Assembly: GCA_905215945.1 (NCBI GenBank)
Contig: CAJMRZ010000092.1
Coordinates: forward strand, 1 to 6,294
Origin: an uncultured bacterium
GTDB taxonomy: Bacteria > Actinomycetota > Coriobacteriia > Coriobacteriales > Coriobacteriaceae
Reading direction: 5' to 3'
DNA: 6,294 bases
Below the pieces are notes generated by a model. It did not search any database. It was given only the letters and a program-made list of their open reading frames with translations, and was not told the DNA's origin. This document shows positions 1-6,046 of this stretch, piece after piece. The position numbers were made by a program, and so were the translations under genes. Each line of letters starts with the position of its first letter. Within the stretch, counting starts at the first letter, position 1.

Positions 1-542
1 TTGATGTTCGCGGGCCTAACTCGTTTCCAGGTGACCTTGAGCCTCAGGTAATCGTGAACGTTGCCGGTACGCAGGATTCGGCCGACGATATTGCTGCCAA
101 CCTGCGTGGCACCATCAACGTGACCGAGCGCTACGCCTTTGTGGGGGAGGGGCTTGTCGCCAGGCCGGCGCCGTCTATCAAATCCGTGGTCAATGTGGGG
201 TCGGCGAGCGGGCATACGGGATCGGAGTTTCCCGCCTATGCCGCCAGCAAGGGTGGCGTTATCGCCTACACCAAGAACCTTGCAAACCGTCTGGCGCCGC
301 AGGCCATCGCCAACAGTGTGGACCCGGGTGGCGTTATCACGCCGCTCAACCGTTGTGTGATGGAAGACGAGCACCTGTGGAACCAGATTATGGAGCTCAC
401 GCCGCTTAAGCGCTGGGCCACTGCCCAAGAGATCGCCGAGTGGATCTACTTTGTGGGCGTGACCAACCGGTTTATGACCGGGCAGAGCCTGCTGATCGAT
501 GGCGGAGAGGCCGGCCGCACACAATTTATTTGGCCCGAATAG
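1..542 (+). CDS. SDR-family NAD(P)-dependent oxidoreductase, 5'-truncated by the window edge
   Basis: C-terminal 179 residues of a short-chain dehydrogenase/reductase, a soluble NAD(P)(H)-dependent enzyme that oxidises alcohols or reduces carbonyls. The frame is open to the left edge (first full codon at 3), so the GTG at 54 is internal and the Rossmann glycine motif lies outside the window. Counting from the first visible residue: NVAG at 19-22 (variant of the NNAG structural motif), N33 in NLRG, S67 in NVGSASG, and Y79/K83 in YAASK. Together these give a complete Asn-Ser-Tyr-Lys catalytic tetrad. DPGG at 108-111 followed by VITP is the usual cofactor-binding loop, and FMTGQSLLIDGG at 157-168 is the typical SDR C-terminal strand. 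The Ser-Tyr spacing is 12, against 13 in FabG. The family call is secure. Substrate is unknown: the C-terminal half resembles FabG/glucose-dehydrogenase-like classical SDRs, but nothing here fixes specificity. TAG at 540-542 runs directly into a terminator. Confidence 0.93.
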   Translation, partial: DVRGPNSFPGDLEPQVIVNVAGTQDSADDIAANLRGTINVTERYAFVGEGLVARPAPSIKSVVNVGSASGHTGSEFPAYAASKGGVIAYTKNLANRLAPQAIANSVDPGGVITPLNRCVMEDEHLWNQIMELTPLKRWATAQEIAEWIYFVGVTNRFMTGQSLLIDGGEAGRTQFIWPE

Positions 543-543
543 G

Positions 544-579
544 AAACGCGCCCGATGGAAAGCTGTCGGGCGCGTTTTT
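544..579 (+). terminator. Rho-independent terminator of the SDR gene
   Basis: A perfect 12-bp stem (544-555 with 566-577, containing ACGCGCCCGA and TCGGGCGCGT) closes a 10-base loop and is followed by T at 575-579. It begins 2 bases after the SDR stop codon. It lies in the 50-base gap between convergent SDR and ung, so it may also help stop ung transcripts. On the minus strand, however, only the three T of the stem itself provide a U-tract, so it should work mainly in the + direction. Confidence 0.9.
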
Positions 580-592
580 GATGTATCGATTT

Positions 593-1318
593 TTAGCCGA
601 GGCAAGTCCAGTTGACGGGGGTCGAGCCGTGCTGCTCGAGTAGCCGATTGGCTGCCGAGAAGGGGCGCGATCCCATAAAAGCGGGGAGTTCTGCCGTGGC
701 ACGGTTGGCCGAAAGCGGCGAGGGGTGCGTGGAGGCCAGGCAGAACTTGCCGGTTGCCTTGCCCGCGCCGGTCGCGGCGAGCTTGCCTTCGACCATCTGC
801 TGGGCAAAGCGGCCCCATGCCAAAAAGACGACCGGCTGGGGCAGCTGGCAGCAGCGTTCGATAACGTAGTCGGTGAGCGCGCTCCAGCCCAGCTTGGCGT
901 GCGAGTTCGCGGCATGCTCGCGCACGGTGAGCGTAGTGTTGAGGAGCAGGACGCCCTGCAGTGCCCATGGGGTTAGGTCTCCCGTGGCGGGGATGGGGCA
1001 GCCCAGATCGGCTTTGAGCTCCTTATAGATGTTGCGCAGGCTTGGCGGCAACTTGGTTTGCGTCGCTGGGACCGAGAACGACAGTCCCATGGCCTGGTTG
1101 GGTCCGTGATAGGGGTCTTGACCCAAGATGACAACCTTGACCTGGTCGGCCGGCGTGTAGGCGAGGGCATTGAGGATGTCGTCTTGTGCCGGGTAGATGG
1201 TTTGCTCGGCACGCAAAAGGGCGATGCGCTCGAGCAGTTGGTTCGTAGTGTCACGTACCGGCTGCGGCGCATCGCCCAACCAAGTTGCTATGTTGCGGTC
1301 GCGGGTCGCGGCGTCCAT
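593..1318 (-). CDS. ung: Uracil-DNA glycosylase (family 1 UDG)
   Basis: Removes uracil from DNA (from dUMP misincorporation or cytosine deamination) by hydrolysing the N-glycosidic bond, the first step of base excision repair. At 241 residues it is normal length for family 1. Visible motifs: GQDPYH at 66-71 with the water-activating Asp68 and the thymine-excluding Tyr70; GLSFSV with the uracil-stacking Phe81; LLLN at 124-127, with Asn127 as the uracil-recognising residue; FLAWG at 165-169; and HPSPLS at 198-203, with catalytic His198 and the DNA-intercalating Leu202. All correspond to E. coli Ung D64, Y66, F77, N123, H187 and L191. The intercalation loop continues SANRA where SAHRG is common, a mild variation. 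Start: ATG at 1318 with AAGGAG (1324-1329) 5 bases upstream. Stop is TAA at 593-595. It lies downstream of the EamA transporter on the same strand with an 88-base gap, so co-transcription is possible but not required. Confidence 0.97.
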   Translation of the reverse strand: MDAATRDRNIATWLGDAPQPVRDTTNQLLERIALLRAEQTIYPAQDDILNALAYTPADQVKVVILGQDPYHGPNQAMGLSFSVPATQTKLPPSLRNIYKELKADLGCPIPATGDLTPWALQGVLLLNTTLTVREHAANSHAKLGWSALTDYVIERCCQLPQPVVFLAWGRFAQQMVEGKLAATGAGKATGKFCLASTHPSPLSANRATAELPAFMGSRPFSAANRLLEQHGSTPVNWTCLG

Positions 1319-1351
1319 GGGGCTCCTTTACGTCAGATGCTCTGTTGCCAT

Positions 1352-1380
1352 CTATTGTAAAGGCGCACCGGTTGCCTTTA
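1352..1380 (-). promoter_or_regulatory. Hairpin and possible -10 box upstream of ung
   Basis: The gap between the EamA transporter stop and ung contains an inverted repeat, TAAAGGC (1358-1364) / GCCTTTA (1374-1380), 7 bp with a 9-base loop that itself contains ACCGGT. On the minus strand it is immediately followed by TACAAT (1352-1357), a 5/6 match to a sigma-70 type -10 box, 34 bases before the ung start codon. No good -35 box is seen 16-18 bases further upstream. There is no run of T after the hairpin on either strand, so I do not call it a terminator. It may be a weak ung promoter overlapped by a dyad, or chance. Confidence 0.3.
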
Positions 1381-1406
1381 TGCCACGGCTGTATGAGGAG
1401 TGGGGT

Positions 1407-2309
1407 CTACGAGACGTGCTCGGGCGCTCCTGCCATGCGAGCCTGTCCATGTGCGCGAAGGTGCGGAAGTTCGACGGTTGCCACCATGACGCCGGTGAGG
1501 ATGAGGGCGGCGCCAAAGAAGGCGATGGGGCTGAGGACCTCGCCGACCAGGAAGAACGAGAAGACGGCGGAGCATACCGGCTCGAGCGAGAAGGCGAAGC
1601 CGGTGGTCTCGGCAGGCACGTGGGGCTGCACGAGCGTTTGGGTGATAAAGCCATAGGCAGAGCAGATGAGTGCGAGCGCGACGACAACGACAATCTCGCT
1701 AGGCGTGCCGGGAAGCGTGAAACCGCCAAAGGTGAATGCGGCGATACCCGAGAATAAGCCGCCGAAGCCCAGCTGCCAAACGCCCAGAGCAAGCGGATCG
1801 ACTTCCTCGACAAAGCGCTTGGCCACGATAATGTGGCTGGCATAGATAAAAGCCGAGAGCAGCATGATGATTGCGCCGGGATTCAGGCTGGTAAAGTCGG
1901 CGCCCGAGAGCAGCAGCATGCCGCAGGTGACGATGGCGGTGCCGACGAGCACCTTGCGCTCGGGGGCGCGACGCAGCAGGGCTGCGTTGGCAAACGGCAC
2001 GATTACGACTGTCAGGCTCTGCAAAAAGCCGGCGGTGGAGGCGGAGGTGAGGCTGGAGCCCAGGCACATGCACGTGAGCTCGGTTGCCATGATGGCACCG
2101 ATGATGGCGGCGCGAACCATAAGGTCGCGGTTGATGCGAAACGCGTGCTTGTGGAAGAGCAGCAGACAGGCCGCAAAGGCGATGATGCAGCGCAGCGCAA
2201 CGATGCTCGTGGCGTTCATGCTGTCCATGCCGATCTTCATGAGGGGATACGAAAAGCCCCATGCGACGGGAACGGAAAATGAGAGCGCGATTGCTTTTTT
2301 GCGATCCAT
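1407..2309 (-). CDS. EamA/DMT-superfamily transporter (10-TM exporter)
   Basis: A 300-residue inner-membrane protein of the drug/metabolite transporter superfamily, with two EamA halves of about five TM helices each (roughly residues 5-137 and 145-280). The N-terminal AWGFSYPLMKIG (16-27) matches the first-helix signature of EamA proteins (W-x-x-x-xP). EPVCSAVFSFFLVGEVLSP (243-261) followed by a Gly-rich Ile/Leu helix (265-278) matches the end of the second repeat, with its usual EPV...GE spacing. A short polar tail rich in His/Arg/Ala follows. Members export amino acids, nucleosides, metabolites or drugs by ion exchange; the substrate cannot be read from the sequence. Start: ATG at 2309 with AAGGAG (2314-2319) 4 bases upstream. 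Stop is TAG at 1407-1409. A LysR-type regulator gene starts divergently 158 bases away and is the obvious candidate regulator. ung follows downstream on the same strand. Confidence 0.93.
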   Translation of the reverse strand: MDRKKAIALSFSVPVAWGFSYPLMKIGMDSMNATSIVALRCIIAFAACLLLFHKHAFRINRDLMVRAAIIGAIMATELTCMCLGSSLTSASTAGFLQSLTVVIVPFANAALLRRAPERKVLVGTAIVTCGMLLLSGADFTSLNPGAIIMLLSAFIYASHIIVAKRFVEEVDPLALGVWQLGFGGLFSGIAAFTFGGFTLPGTPSEIVVVVALALICSAYGFITQTLVQPHVPAETTGFAFSLEPVCSAVFSFFLVGEVLSPIAFFGAALILTGVMVATVELPHLRAHGQARMAGAPEHVS

Positions 2310-2467
2310 GGGACTCCTTTTGTTACAGAACGGTTTCGCACAAAGGATTCTGCTCTCAGATGTGGATGTAGTAAAGCGAATGTATCTTCAGTATGATTAA
2401 GAAATGCTAAAGTAGGTGCGAAAAGCGCTGGCAAAACGTTTTACGGCTGCATTGATGTGGAGGCACG
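2310..2467. promoter_or_regulatory. Divergent promoter/operator region between the EamA transporter and the LysR gene
   Basis: This 158-base AT-richer spacer must hold both divergent promoters. Visible signals: (a) TATGAT at 2392-2397 (+), a 5/6 match to a -10 box, with no convincing -35. (b) An imperfect dyad TATCTT (2383-2388) / AAGAAA (2399-2404), one mismatch, that covers this box and contains a T-N11-A (2387/2399) as in LysR boxes; T-N11-A alone is common by chance. (c) A perfect 10-bp palindrome AAAACGTTTT at 2433-2442, 25 bases before the regulator start. (d) An 8-bp inverted pair TTTCGCAC (2334-2341) / GTGCGAAA (2416-2423). LysR regulators commonly bind such a shared region and repress their own gene. 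Which dyad is the real operator is not decidable by eye. Confidence 0.45.
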
Positions 2468-3334
2468 ATGGCATCGCGGTATCAGATTGTTTGTATGGTG
2501 GTCGATTGCGGCAGTCTGAAACGTGCAGCGGACGAGCTGGGCTACACACAAAGCGCGGTGAGCCAGGCCGTCAAGGCGCTCGAGCGCGAGCTGGGCACCA
2601 CACTTATCGAGCGCGGTAAGCAGGGCGTTTCGCTTACGCGCGACGGCAAACAATATCTGCCGTACCTGCGCCAGATTGTGACCGCCGAGGTCGAGCTCGA
2701 GGGCAAGCGCCAGGAGCTGCTGGGGCTTTCGTCGACCGATATTCGCATCGCGACGTTTACTAACGTGAGTCGTACCGTGCTGCCGCGTGTGATCCGCGAC
2801 TTTGGTGCGCTGCACCCGGGCGTACGCTTCACCCTCAAACAGGGCGATTACACGCGCAACGCTCAATGGGTGCATGATGGCGTGGTTGACTTTTGCTTTA
2901 CGGCACGTGGGTTTACCGCAGGGCTCGAGAAGCGCGTGGTCTATCACGACGAGTTGGTGGCGCTGCTGCCGGCCGCGCATCCGCTGACGGCAAAGGAAAA
3001 GGTGACGCTCGCCGACCTGGCGTCCGAGCCGTTTGTGCTGCTGGATGAGGGCGAACAGAGTCTGGTGCTCGATGCATTCGCGACGCACGGGCTGTCGCCG
3101 CACGTGATGAGTGAGGTGACTGACGACTACACCATCATGGCGATGGTGGAGGAGGGCCTAGGTGTGAGCATGCTCTACCGTCGTACTGTGGAGGGCATGC
3201 GAGCCGATATTCGTGTGCGACCCATCGTGCATGCTCCCTCGCGCGACGTAGTGGCAGCTTGGCGCAGCTGGGATACCATGCCTATCGCCACGAGGCGCTT
3301 TATCGACTATATGAGCTCGCATATTGTCAATTAA
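2468..3334 (+). CDS. LysR-family transcriptional regulator
   Basis: A 288-residue cytoplasmic DNA-binding regulator of normal LysR length. The N-terminal winged helix-turn-helix spans about residues 3-62: GSLKRAADELGYTQSAVSQA (15-34) is the helix-turn-helix with the family's conserved AA-x-x-L and Q-SAVS pattern, followed by LE-x-x-LG and the wing ending in LTRDGK. A linker helix (about 62-88) leads to the periplasmic-binding-like effector domain (about 91-285), containing HPLTAKEKVTLADL and the typical EEGLGVSMLYRR stretch (228-239). The effector is unknown. Start: ATG at 2468 with GGAGG (2459-2463) 4 bases upstream, and the HTH begins at the usual distance from it. It is divergent from the EamA transporter, so control of that gene (and of itself) is the simplest inference. 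It converges with the MATE gene with only 27 bases between the stop codons, and no terminator hairpin is visible there. Confidence 0.95.
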   Translation: MASRYQIVCMVVDCGSLKRAADELGYTQSAVSQAVKALERELGTTLIERGKQGVSLTRDGKQYLPYLRQIVTAEVELEGKRQELLGLSSTDIRIATFTNVSRTVLPRVIRDFGALHPGVRFTLKQGDYTRNAQWVHDGVVDFCFTARGFTAGLEKRVVYHDELVALLPAAHPLTAKEKVTLADLASEPFVLLDEGEQSLVLDAFATHGLSPHVMSEVTDDYTIMAMVEEGLGVSMLYRRTVEGMRADIRVRPIVHAPSRDVVAAWRSWDTMPIATRRFIDYMSSHIVN

Positions 3335-3361
3335 TGACTGGCGTGGCGCTGAGTGTGGTGT

Positions 3362-4744
3362 TTAGCGGGCTGTCGCTTTGGCTTGGGTGGCGCGATAGGT
3401 GCGTGCCGGGTGGCAAAGTAGTACCGCCACGACCATGAAGAACGCCGTGGTGCCCAAGCTGATGGGGTAGACCATCATGATGTTCGCAAAGGTGCGGAAG
3501 TGCGGGAACACGCAGAACACCCAATAGAAGCGGATGCCGCAGACGCAGATCATGGTGATGAGGGCGGGCGTGAGTGAAATACCAAAGCCGCGCAGGTAGC
3601 CTGACATGTTTTCGTAGAACATGCTAAAGGCGTACGCCGGGAAGATCGAGCACACGCGGATATAGCCGATCGAGACGATGTTGGGATCGCTGTTGAACAG
3701 CGACAAGATCTCGCGCCCCAGACCGACAATAACGATGATCGTGGTGAGTGCAACGATACCGCCTTCGACCAGGCAGACCTTAAGCGTCTTGGTGCAGCGG
3801 TCGATCTGGCGGGCACCGTGGTTTTGTCCCACAAAGGTGGTGCAAGCCTGGCTAAAGCTGTTGAGCAGGTTGTAACACACGTACTCCAGACTCATGGCGG
3901 CGCTCGATGCCGCCATGACCTCGGTGCCCAAGCTGTTGATGGCAGACTGGATGATGATGTTGGCGACAGCAAAGACGGCGCTTTGGATGCCGGCGGGCAG
4001 GCCGATCTTGACGATGCGCTTGAGGGCGACGGGGTCGATAGCTAGGTCGCGTAGGGTGACGCGGACGACGGAGTCGGTCTTGAGAAGGCGGATAAAGAGC
4101 GTAGCGGCGCTGACGGTGTAGGCGATGGCGGTGGCGATGGCGACGCCCGCGACGCCCCAGTGGAGTATTGGGACAAAGATGAGGTCCAGGCCAATGTTGA
4201 GGACGGTGGACACGGCAAGCGCCTGCAGCGGCATGCGGGTGATTCCGACGGAGCGGAAGATCGCGGCCTCAAAGTTGTAGAGCAAGATCGAGGGCATGCT
4301 GAGCAAAAAGACGCGCAGATAGAGTGAGGCGAGCGGCATGGTCTCGGCGGGAACGTTGAGCGCGGCGAGCATGGGCTCGGCAAAGATCTCGCCCAGTGCG
4401 ATGACGACAAAGCCCACGAGTGCCATTAAAATTGAGGTATGGACGGCGCGTTTGACCATGTTCTGATCGTTGCGGCCGATAGCGTTGGCGATGACCACGT
4501 TGGAGCCAAGTGACATGCCAATAAACAGGTTGAGCATAAGGCTGGTAAACGGAACATTGGAGCCGACCGCCGCCATGGCGAGGGTTCCCTGGTCGCCCGA
4601 GAAGTTACCGATGATGACCGTGGCGATGAGGTTCGACAGCTGCTCCAAGATGCTCGTGGCGGCCACGGGGAAGGCGAACAGGGGAATATTGCGCCACAGC
4701 GAGCCGGTTGTCATGTCAATGTGCTTAGATGCGGTATCAGCCAT
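3362..4744 (-). CDS. MATE-family efflux transporter
   Basis: A 460-residue inner-membrane antiporter of the multidrug and toxin extrusion family, expected to have 12 TM helices and to exchange Na+ or H+ for organic cations or drugs. It has two homologous halves. Repeat 1 (about 15-215) begins TTGSLWRNIPLFAFPV, typical of MATE N termini, and includes GSNVPF (61-66) and the family signature VLNIGLDLIFVPILHWGVAG (181-200). Repeat 2 (about 240-445) begins IGLPAGIQSAVFA (247-259) and includes VGQNHGAR (305-312), a conserved MATE loop motif, and YLRGFG (383-388). It resembles the many NorM/DinF-like pumps of Firmicutes and Actinobacteria; substrate is not predictable. Start ATG at 4744 gives the longest frame, but only a weak GAGAG lies 3 bases upstream, unlike the AAGGAG of neighbouring genes. 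The internal Met11 has no better site. Stop is TAG or TAA-type at 3362-3364. It is divergent from rlmA across a repeat-bearing spacer. Confidence 0.94.
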   Translation of the reverse strand: MADTASKHIDMTTGSLWRNIPLFAFPVAATSILEQLSNLIATVIIGNFSGDQGTLAMAAVGSNVPFTSLMLNLFIGMSLGSNVVIANAIGRNDQNMVKRAVHTSILMALVGFVVIALGEIFAEPMLAALNVPAETMPLASLYLRVFLLSMPSILLYNFEAAIFRSVGITRMPLQALAVSTVLNIGLDLIFVPILHWGVAGVAIATAIAYTVSAATLFIRLLKTDSVVRVTLRDLAIDPVALKRIVKIGLPAGIQSAVFAVANIIIQSAINSLGTEVMAASSAAMSLEYVCYNLLNSFSQACTTFVGQNHGARQIDRCTKTLKVCLVEGGIVALTTIIVIVGLGREILSLFNSDPNIVSIGYIRVCSIFPAYAFSMFYENMSGYLRGFGISLTPALITMICVCGIRFYWVFCVFPHFRTFANIMMVYPISLGTTAFFMVVAVLLCHPARTYRATQAKATAR

Positions 4745-4987
4745 ACGCTCTCAATCTCTAATATGCTCTTTCGTGCTTATTTGCGCAGACGATGATACTC
4801 CTAATGCAACCAGTCGGCACGTAGGGACGTTCCTTTTCTGTCGGCAGCTGGGGACACTCCTTATCTCTTCTAGCTAGTCATTCAAGAACGTCTCTTCTAA
4901 CTAGTCATTCAAGAACGTCCCCAATGACTAGGTGGGGAAGGCGTGCGACAATGGTGGGCGTTGTGTTGTTCGCGCTAAGGAGTTGCC
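4745..4987. other. Repeat-bearing spacer between divergent MATE and rlmA genes
   Basis: This 243-base spacer encodes no recognisable protein. It must contain the promoters of both flanking genes, but I see no confident -35/-10 pair. TATCAT on the minus strand near 4795 is a possible -10 for the MATE gene. The middle (4813-4931) is occupied by a compact repeat, listed separately. A strong AAGGAG ribosome binding site for rlmA lies at 4977-4982, 5 bases before its ATG. Confidence 0.6.
4813..4931. repeat. Composite 27-bp repeat with inverted ends (possible REP/MITE-like element)
   Basis: Two tandem 27-bp units, 4864-4890 and 4891-4917, differ at one base (G4873/A4900). Two diverged units of the same spacing precede them: 4813-4839 and 4840-4866, both beginning GTCGGCA and sharing about 20 of 27 bases. 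The block 4824-4921 is bounded by a 9-bp inverted repeat, GGGACGTTC (4824-4832) and GAACGTCCC (4913-4921). A further hairpin is formed by CTAGTCATT (4901-4909, also at 4874-4882) and its complement AATGACTAG (4923-4931). The pattern suggests a small dispersed palindromic element rather than coding DNA. Similarity to repeats in Coriobacteriia genomes is from memory only. Confidence 0.7.
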
Positions 4988-5803
4988 ATGTTGTTGTGTC
5001 CCGTTTGCCATGAACCGTTGGTGGACGATGAGCGTGGGGCCGCATGCGCGGGCGGACACCGGTTTGACCGTGCGCGCGAGGGCTATCTATATCTGCTGCG
5101 CTCGTCCAAGAGCGGCGACTCCATGGGCGATCCCAAGTCGCAGGCGCGCAGCCGTCGTGTCTTTTTGAACCGTGGATACTACGCGCCGTTGCGCGATGCG
5201 ATGGTCGAGCTGGTGCGCAAGCAGGTGTCTGGGCGCGCCACGTCTGCGAACGGCCCCATGACGCTGCTCGATATTTGCTGTGGCGAGGGCTACTACACCA
5301 GTGCCATGGGCGCGGTGCCGGGCGTAGATGCTTACGGTTTTGACCTGGGCAAGGAGATGGTGCGCCTGGCCGCCAAGCGCGGCGATGCGACCTACTTCGT
5401 GGCCAACATGAAGGACATCCCCGTGACCGATGGCGCCTTCGATATGGTGACCGAGCTCTTTGCTCCCTTTAACGAGCGCGAATTTGCCCGCGTGCTGGCG
5501 CCAGAGGGCTCGCTCTACACCGTGGTGCCGGGCGCCCGTCATCTCTTTGGGCTTAAGGAGGTGCTCTACGACACGCCGTACCTTAACGATGAGAAGCTGC
5601 CACAAACAACGGAGCTCAAGCTGGTTGGAACGCAGCGGGTGTCCGCGAATATTACGCTTCAGACCCAGGCCGACATCGAGGCAGTGTTCCAGATGACGCC
5701 GTACTACTATCGCACGCGCCCTGCCGACAAAGAGCGCCTGGCAAACCTGGACACGCTCCAAACCGATATCGACTTCATCATCGCCGAGTACCGCCACAGC
5801 TAA
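4988..5803 (+). CDS. rlmA: 23S rRNA (guanine-N1)-methyltransferase, RlmA family
   Basis: A 271-residue SAM-dependent enzyme that methylates N1 of a guanine in hairpin 35 of 23S rRNA. In the family, RlmA(I) of Gram-negatives modifies G745 and RlmA(II)/TlrB of Gram-positives modifies G748; a Gram-positive host favours G748, but the sequence does not prove it. The N-terminal zinc finger is intact: C4-x2-C7 and C20-x3-H24, then F26 and EGYLYLL (31-37), as in E. coli RlmA. The Rossmann methyltransferase fold follows: motif I LLDICCGEGYYT (93-104), the acidic end of strand 2 at FDLGKEM (118-124), and FAPFNEREFARVLAPEG (158-174). Family-specific PGARHL (181-186) and FQMTPYYYR (234-242) also match E. 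coli RlmA closely. Length is normal. Start: ATG at 4988 with AAGGAG (4977-4982) 5 bases upstream. Transcribed alone, it is divergent from the MATE pump and closed by a strong terminator. Confidence 0.95.
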   Translation: MLLCPVCHEPLVDDERGAACAGGHRFDRAREGYLYLLRSSKSGDSMGDPKSQARSRRVFLNRGYYAPLRDAMVELVRKQVSGRATSANGPMTLLDICCGEGYYTSAMGAVPGVDAYGFDLGKEMVRLAAKRGDATYFVANMKDIPVTDGAFDMVTELFAPFNEREFARVLAPEGSLYTVVPGARHLFGLKEVLYDTPYLNDEKLPQTTELKLVGTQRVSANITLQTQADIEAVFQMTPYYYRTRPADKERLANLDTLQTDIDFIIAEYRHS

Positions 5804-5812
5804 CAACCAGCC

Positions 5813-5846
5813 AAAAAAGGGACAGGTTTAATTTGGTGGGTTTTAT
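5813..5846 (+). repeat. Short GGGACAGG/TTTGGTGG segment after rlmA, possible repeat remnant
   Basis: Between the rlmA stop and its terminator lies A6-GGGACAGGTTTAATTT followed by GGTGGG and a T-rich run. I recall segments of this type recurring in intergenic regions of gut Actinobacteria, often as palindromes; here only one arm is present. It shares only the GGGAC core with the repeat upstream of rlmA, so a relationship between the two is not established. Nothing else supports a function. Confidence 0.3.
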
Positions 5847-5858
5847 CTAGGCAAACGT

Positions 5859-5896
5859 AAAGGGCCGACCGCGTTGCTACGCGATCGGCCCTTTTT
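5859..5896 (+). terminator. Strong Rho-independent terminator of rlmA
   Basis: The outer stem AAAGGGCCGA (5859-5868) pairs with TCGGCCCTTT (5885-5894), 10 bp. After a single C/A mismatch, an inner stem CGCGT (5870-5874) / ACGCG (5879-5883) closes a TGCT loop. T at 5892-5896 forms the tail. It begins 55 bases after the rlmA stop codon. The insertion-sequence left end begins within about 20 bases downstream, so it also insulates the transposase gene from rlmA read-through. Confidence 0.93.
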
Positions 5897-5913
5897 ATTC
5901 AAGACTTTAGTCC

Positions 5914-5934
5914 GCTGGCCGCGCAGCGGCCAGC
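5914..5934 (+). repeat. Left-end hairpin of the IS200/IS605 element
   Basis: A perfect 9-bp GC-rich stem with a 3-base GCA loop. In the family, the transposase dimer binds such subterminal hairpins in single-stranded DNA and cleaves a few to about 20 bases 5' of the left one. In RNA it could also act as a partial barrier to incoming transcription, although the following TTTAAA is a poor U-tract. Confidence 0.7.
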
Positions 5935-5940
5935 TTTAAA

Positions 5941-6046
5941 CCACCCGCTACGCGGGTGGAGACAAACGGCTTTACAAAGCCACCCCTCCGACCGATATTG
6001 ACGATTGTTCAGGCCGTCAAGAATTCGAGTCGAAGGGGTGGTCGCC
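5941..6046 (+). promoter_or_regulatory. Structured leader of tnpA with a sequestered ribosome binding site
   Basis: Four alternating complementary segments are present: CCACCCGC (5941-5948), GCGGGTGG (5952-5959), CCACCCCT (5980-5987) and AGGGGTGG (6034-6041). Segments 1 and 2 form an 8-bp hairpin with a TAC loop. Segments 3 and 4 form a long-range 8-bp stem that continues after one mismatch for 4 more pairs (5989-5992 with 6029-6032). It encloses a 6-bp hairpin TTGACG (5998-6003) / CGTCAA (6015-6020). Segment 4 contains the only purine-rich ribosome binding site before the ATG at 6047, so the 3:4 stem should mask it. Segment 2 can instead pair with segment 3 (GGGTGG/CCACCC, 6 bp), which would free it. 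Leader folding that limits transposase translation is known for IS200. Confidence 0.6.

Noticed and set aside
54..542. GTG at 54 as the true start of the SDR gene
   Set aside because: The frame is open to the window edge and upstream codons read as SDR sequence. A 162-residue protein would lack the cofactor-binding glycine motif, so the gene is cut by the edge, not short.
1358..1380. Hairpin after the EamA gene as its terminator
   Set aside because: The stem is only 7 bp and there is no T-run after it on either strand; kept only as a weak regulatory candidate.
1197..1757. 186-codon open frame on the plus strand across the ung start and the EamA gene 3' part
   Set aside because: It runs antisense to two convincing genes and its product is dominated by repeated Glu/Gly/Asp/Arg from the complementary codons. 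This is typical of GC-rich shadow frames.
2441..3103. 220-codon open frame on the minus strand across the LysR gene
   Set aside because: The LysR frame has full-length family motifs and a good ribosome binding site. The antisense product has no recognisable fold.
3335..3361. Bidirectional terminator between the convergent LysR and MATE genes
   Set aside because: Only 27 bases with no stem of useful length and no T-run on either strand. Termination must occur elsewhere or by another mechanism.
4864..4917. Two 27-bp repeats as a mini CRISPR array
   Set aside because: The units are directly tandem with no spacers and there are no cas genes. Inverted ends point to a palindromic repeat element instead.
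5087..5806. 239-codon open frame on the minus strand across rlmA
   Set aside because: It is the antisense shadow of a well-matched rlmA. The translation is low-complexity, rich in His/Arg/Val/Leu, shows no known domain and has no ribosome binding site.
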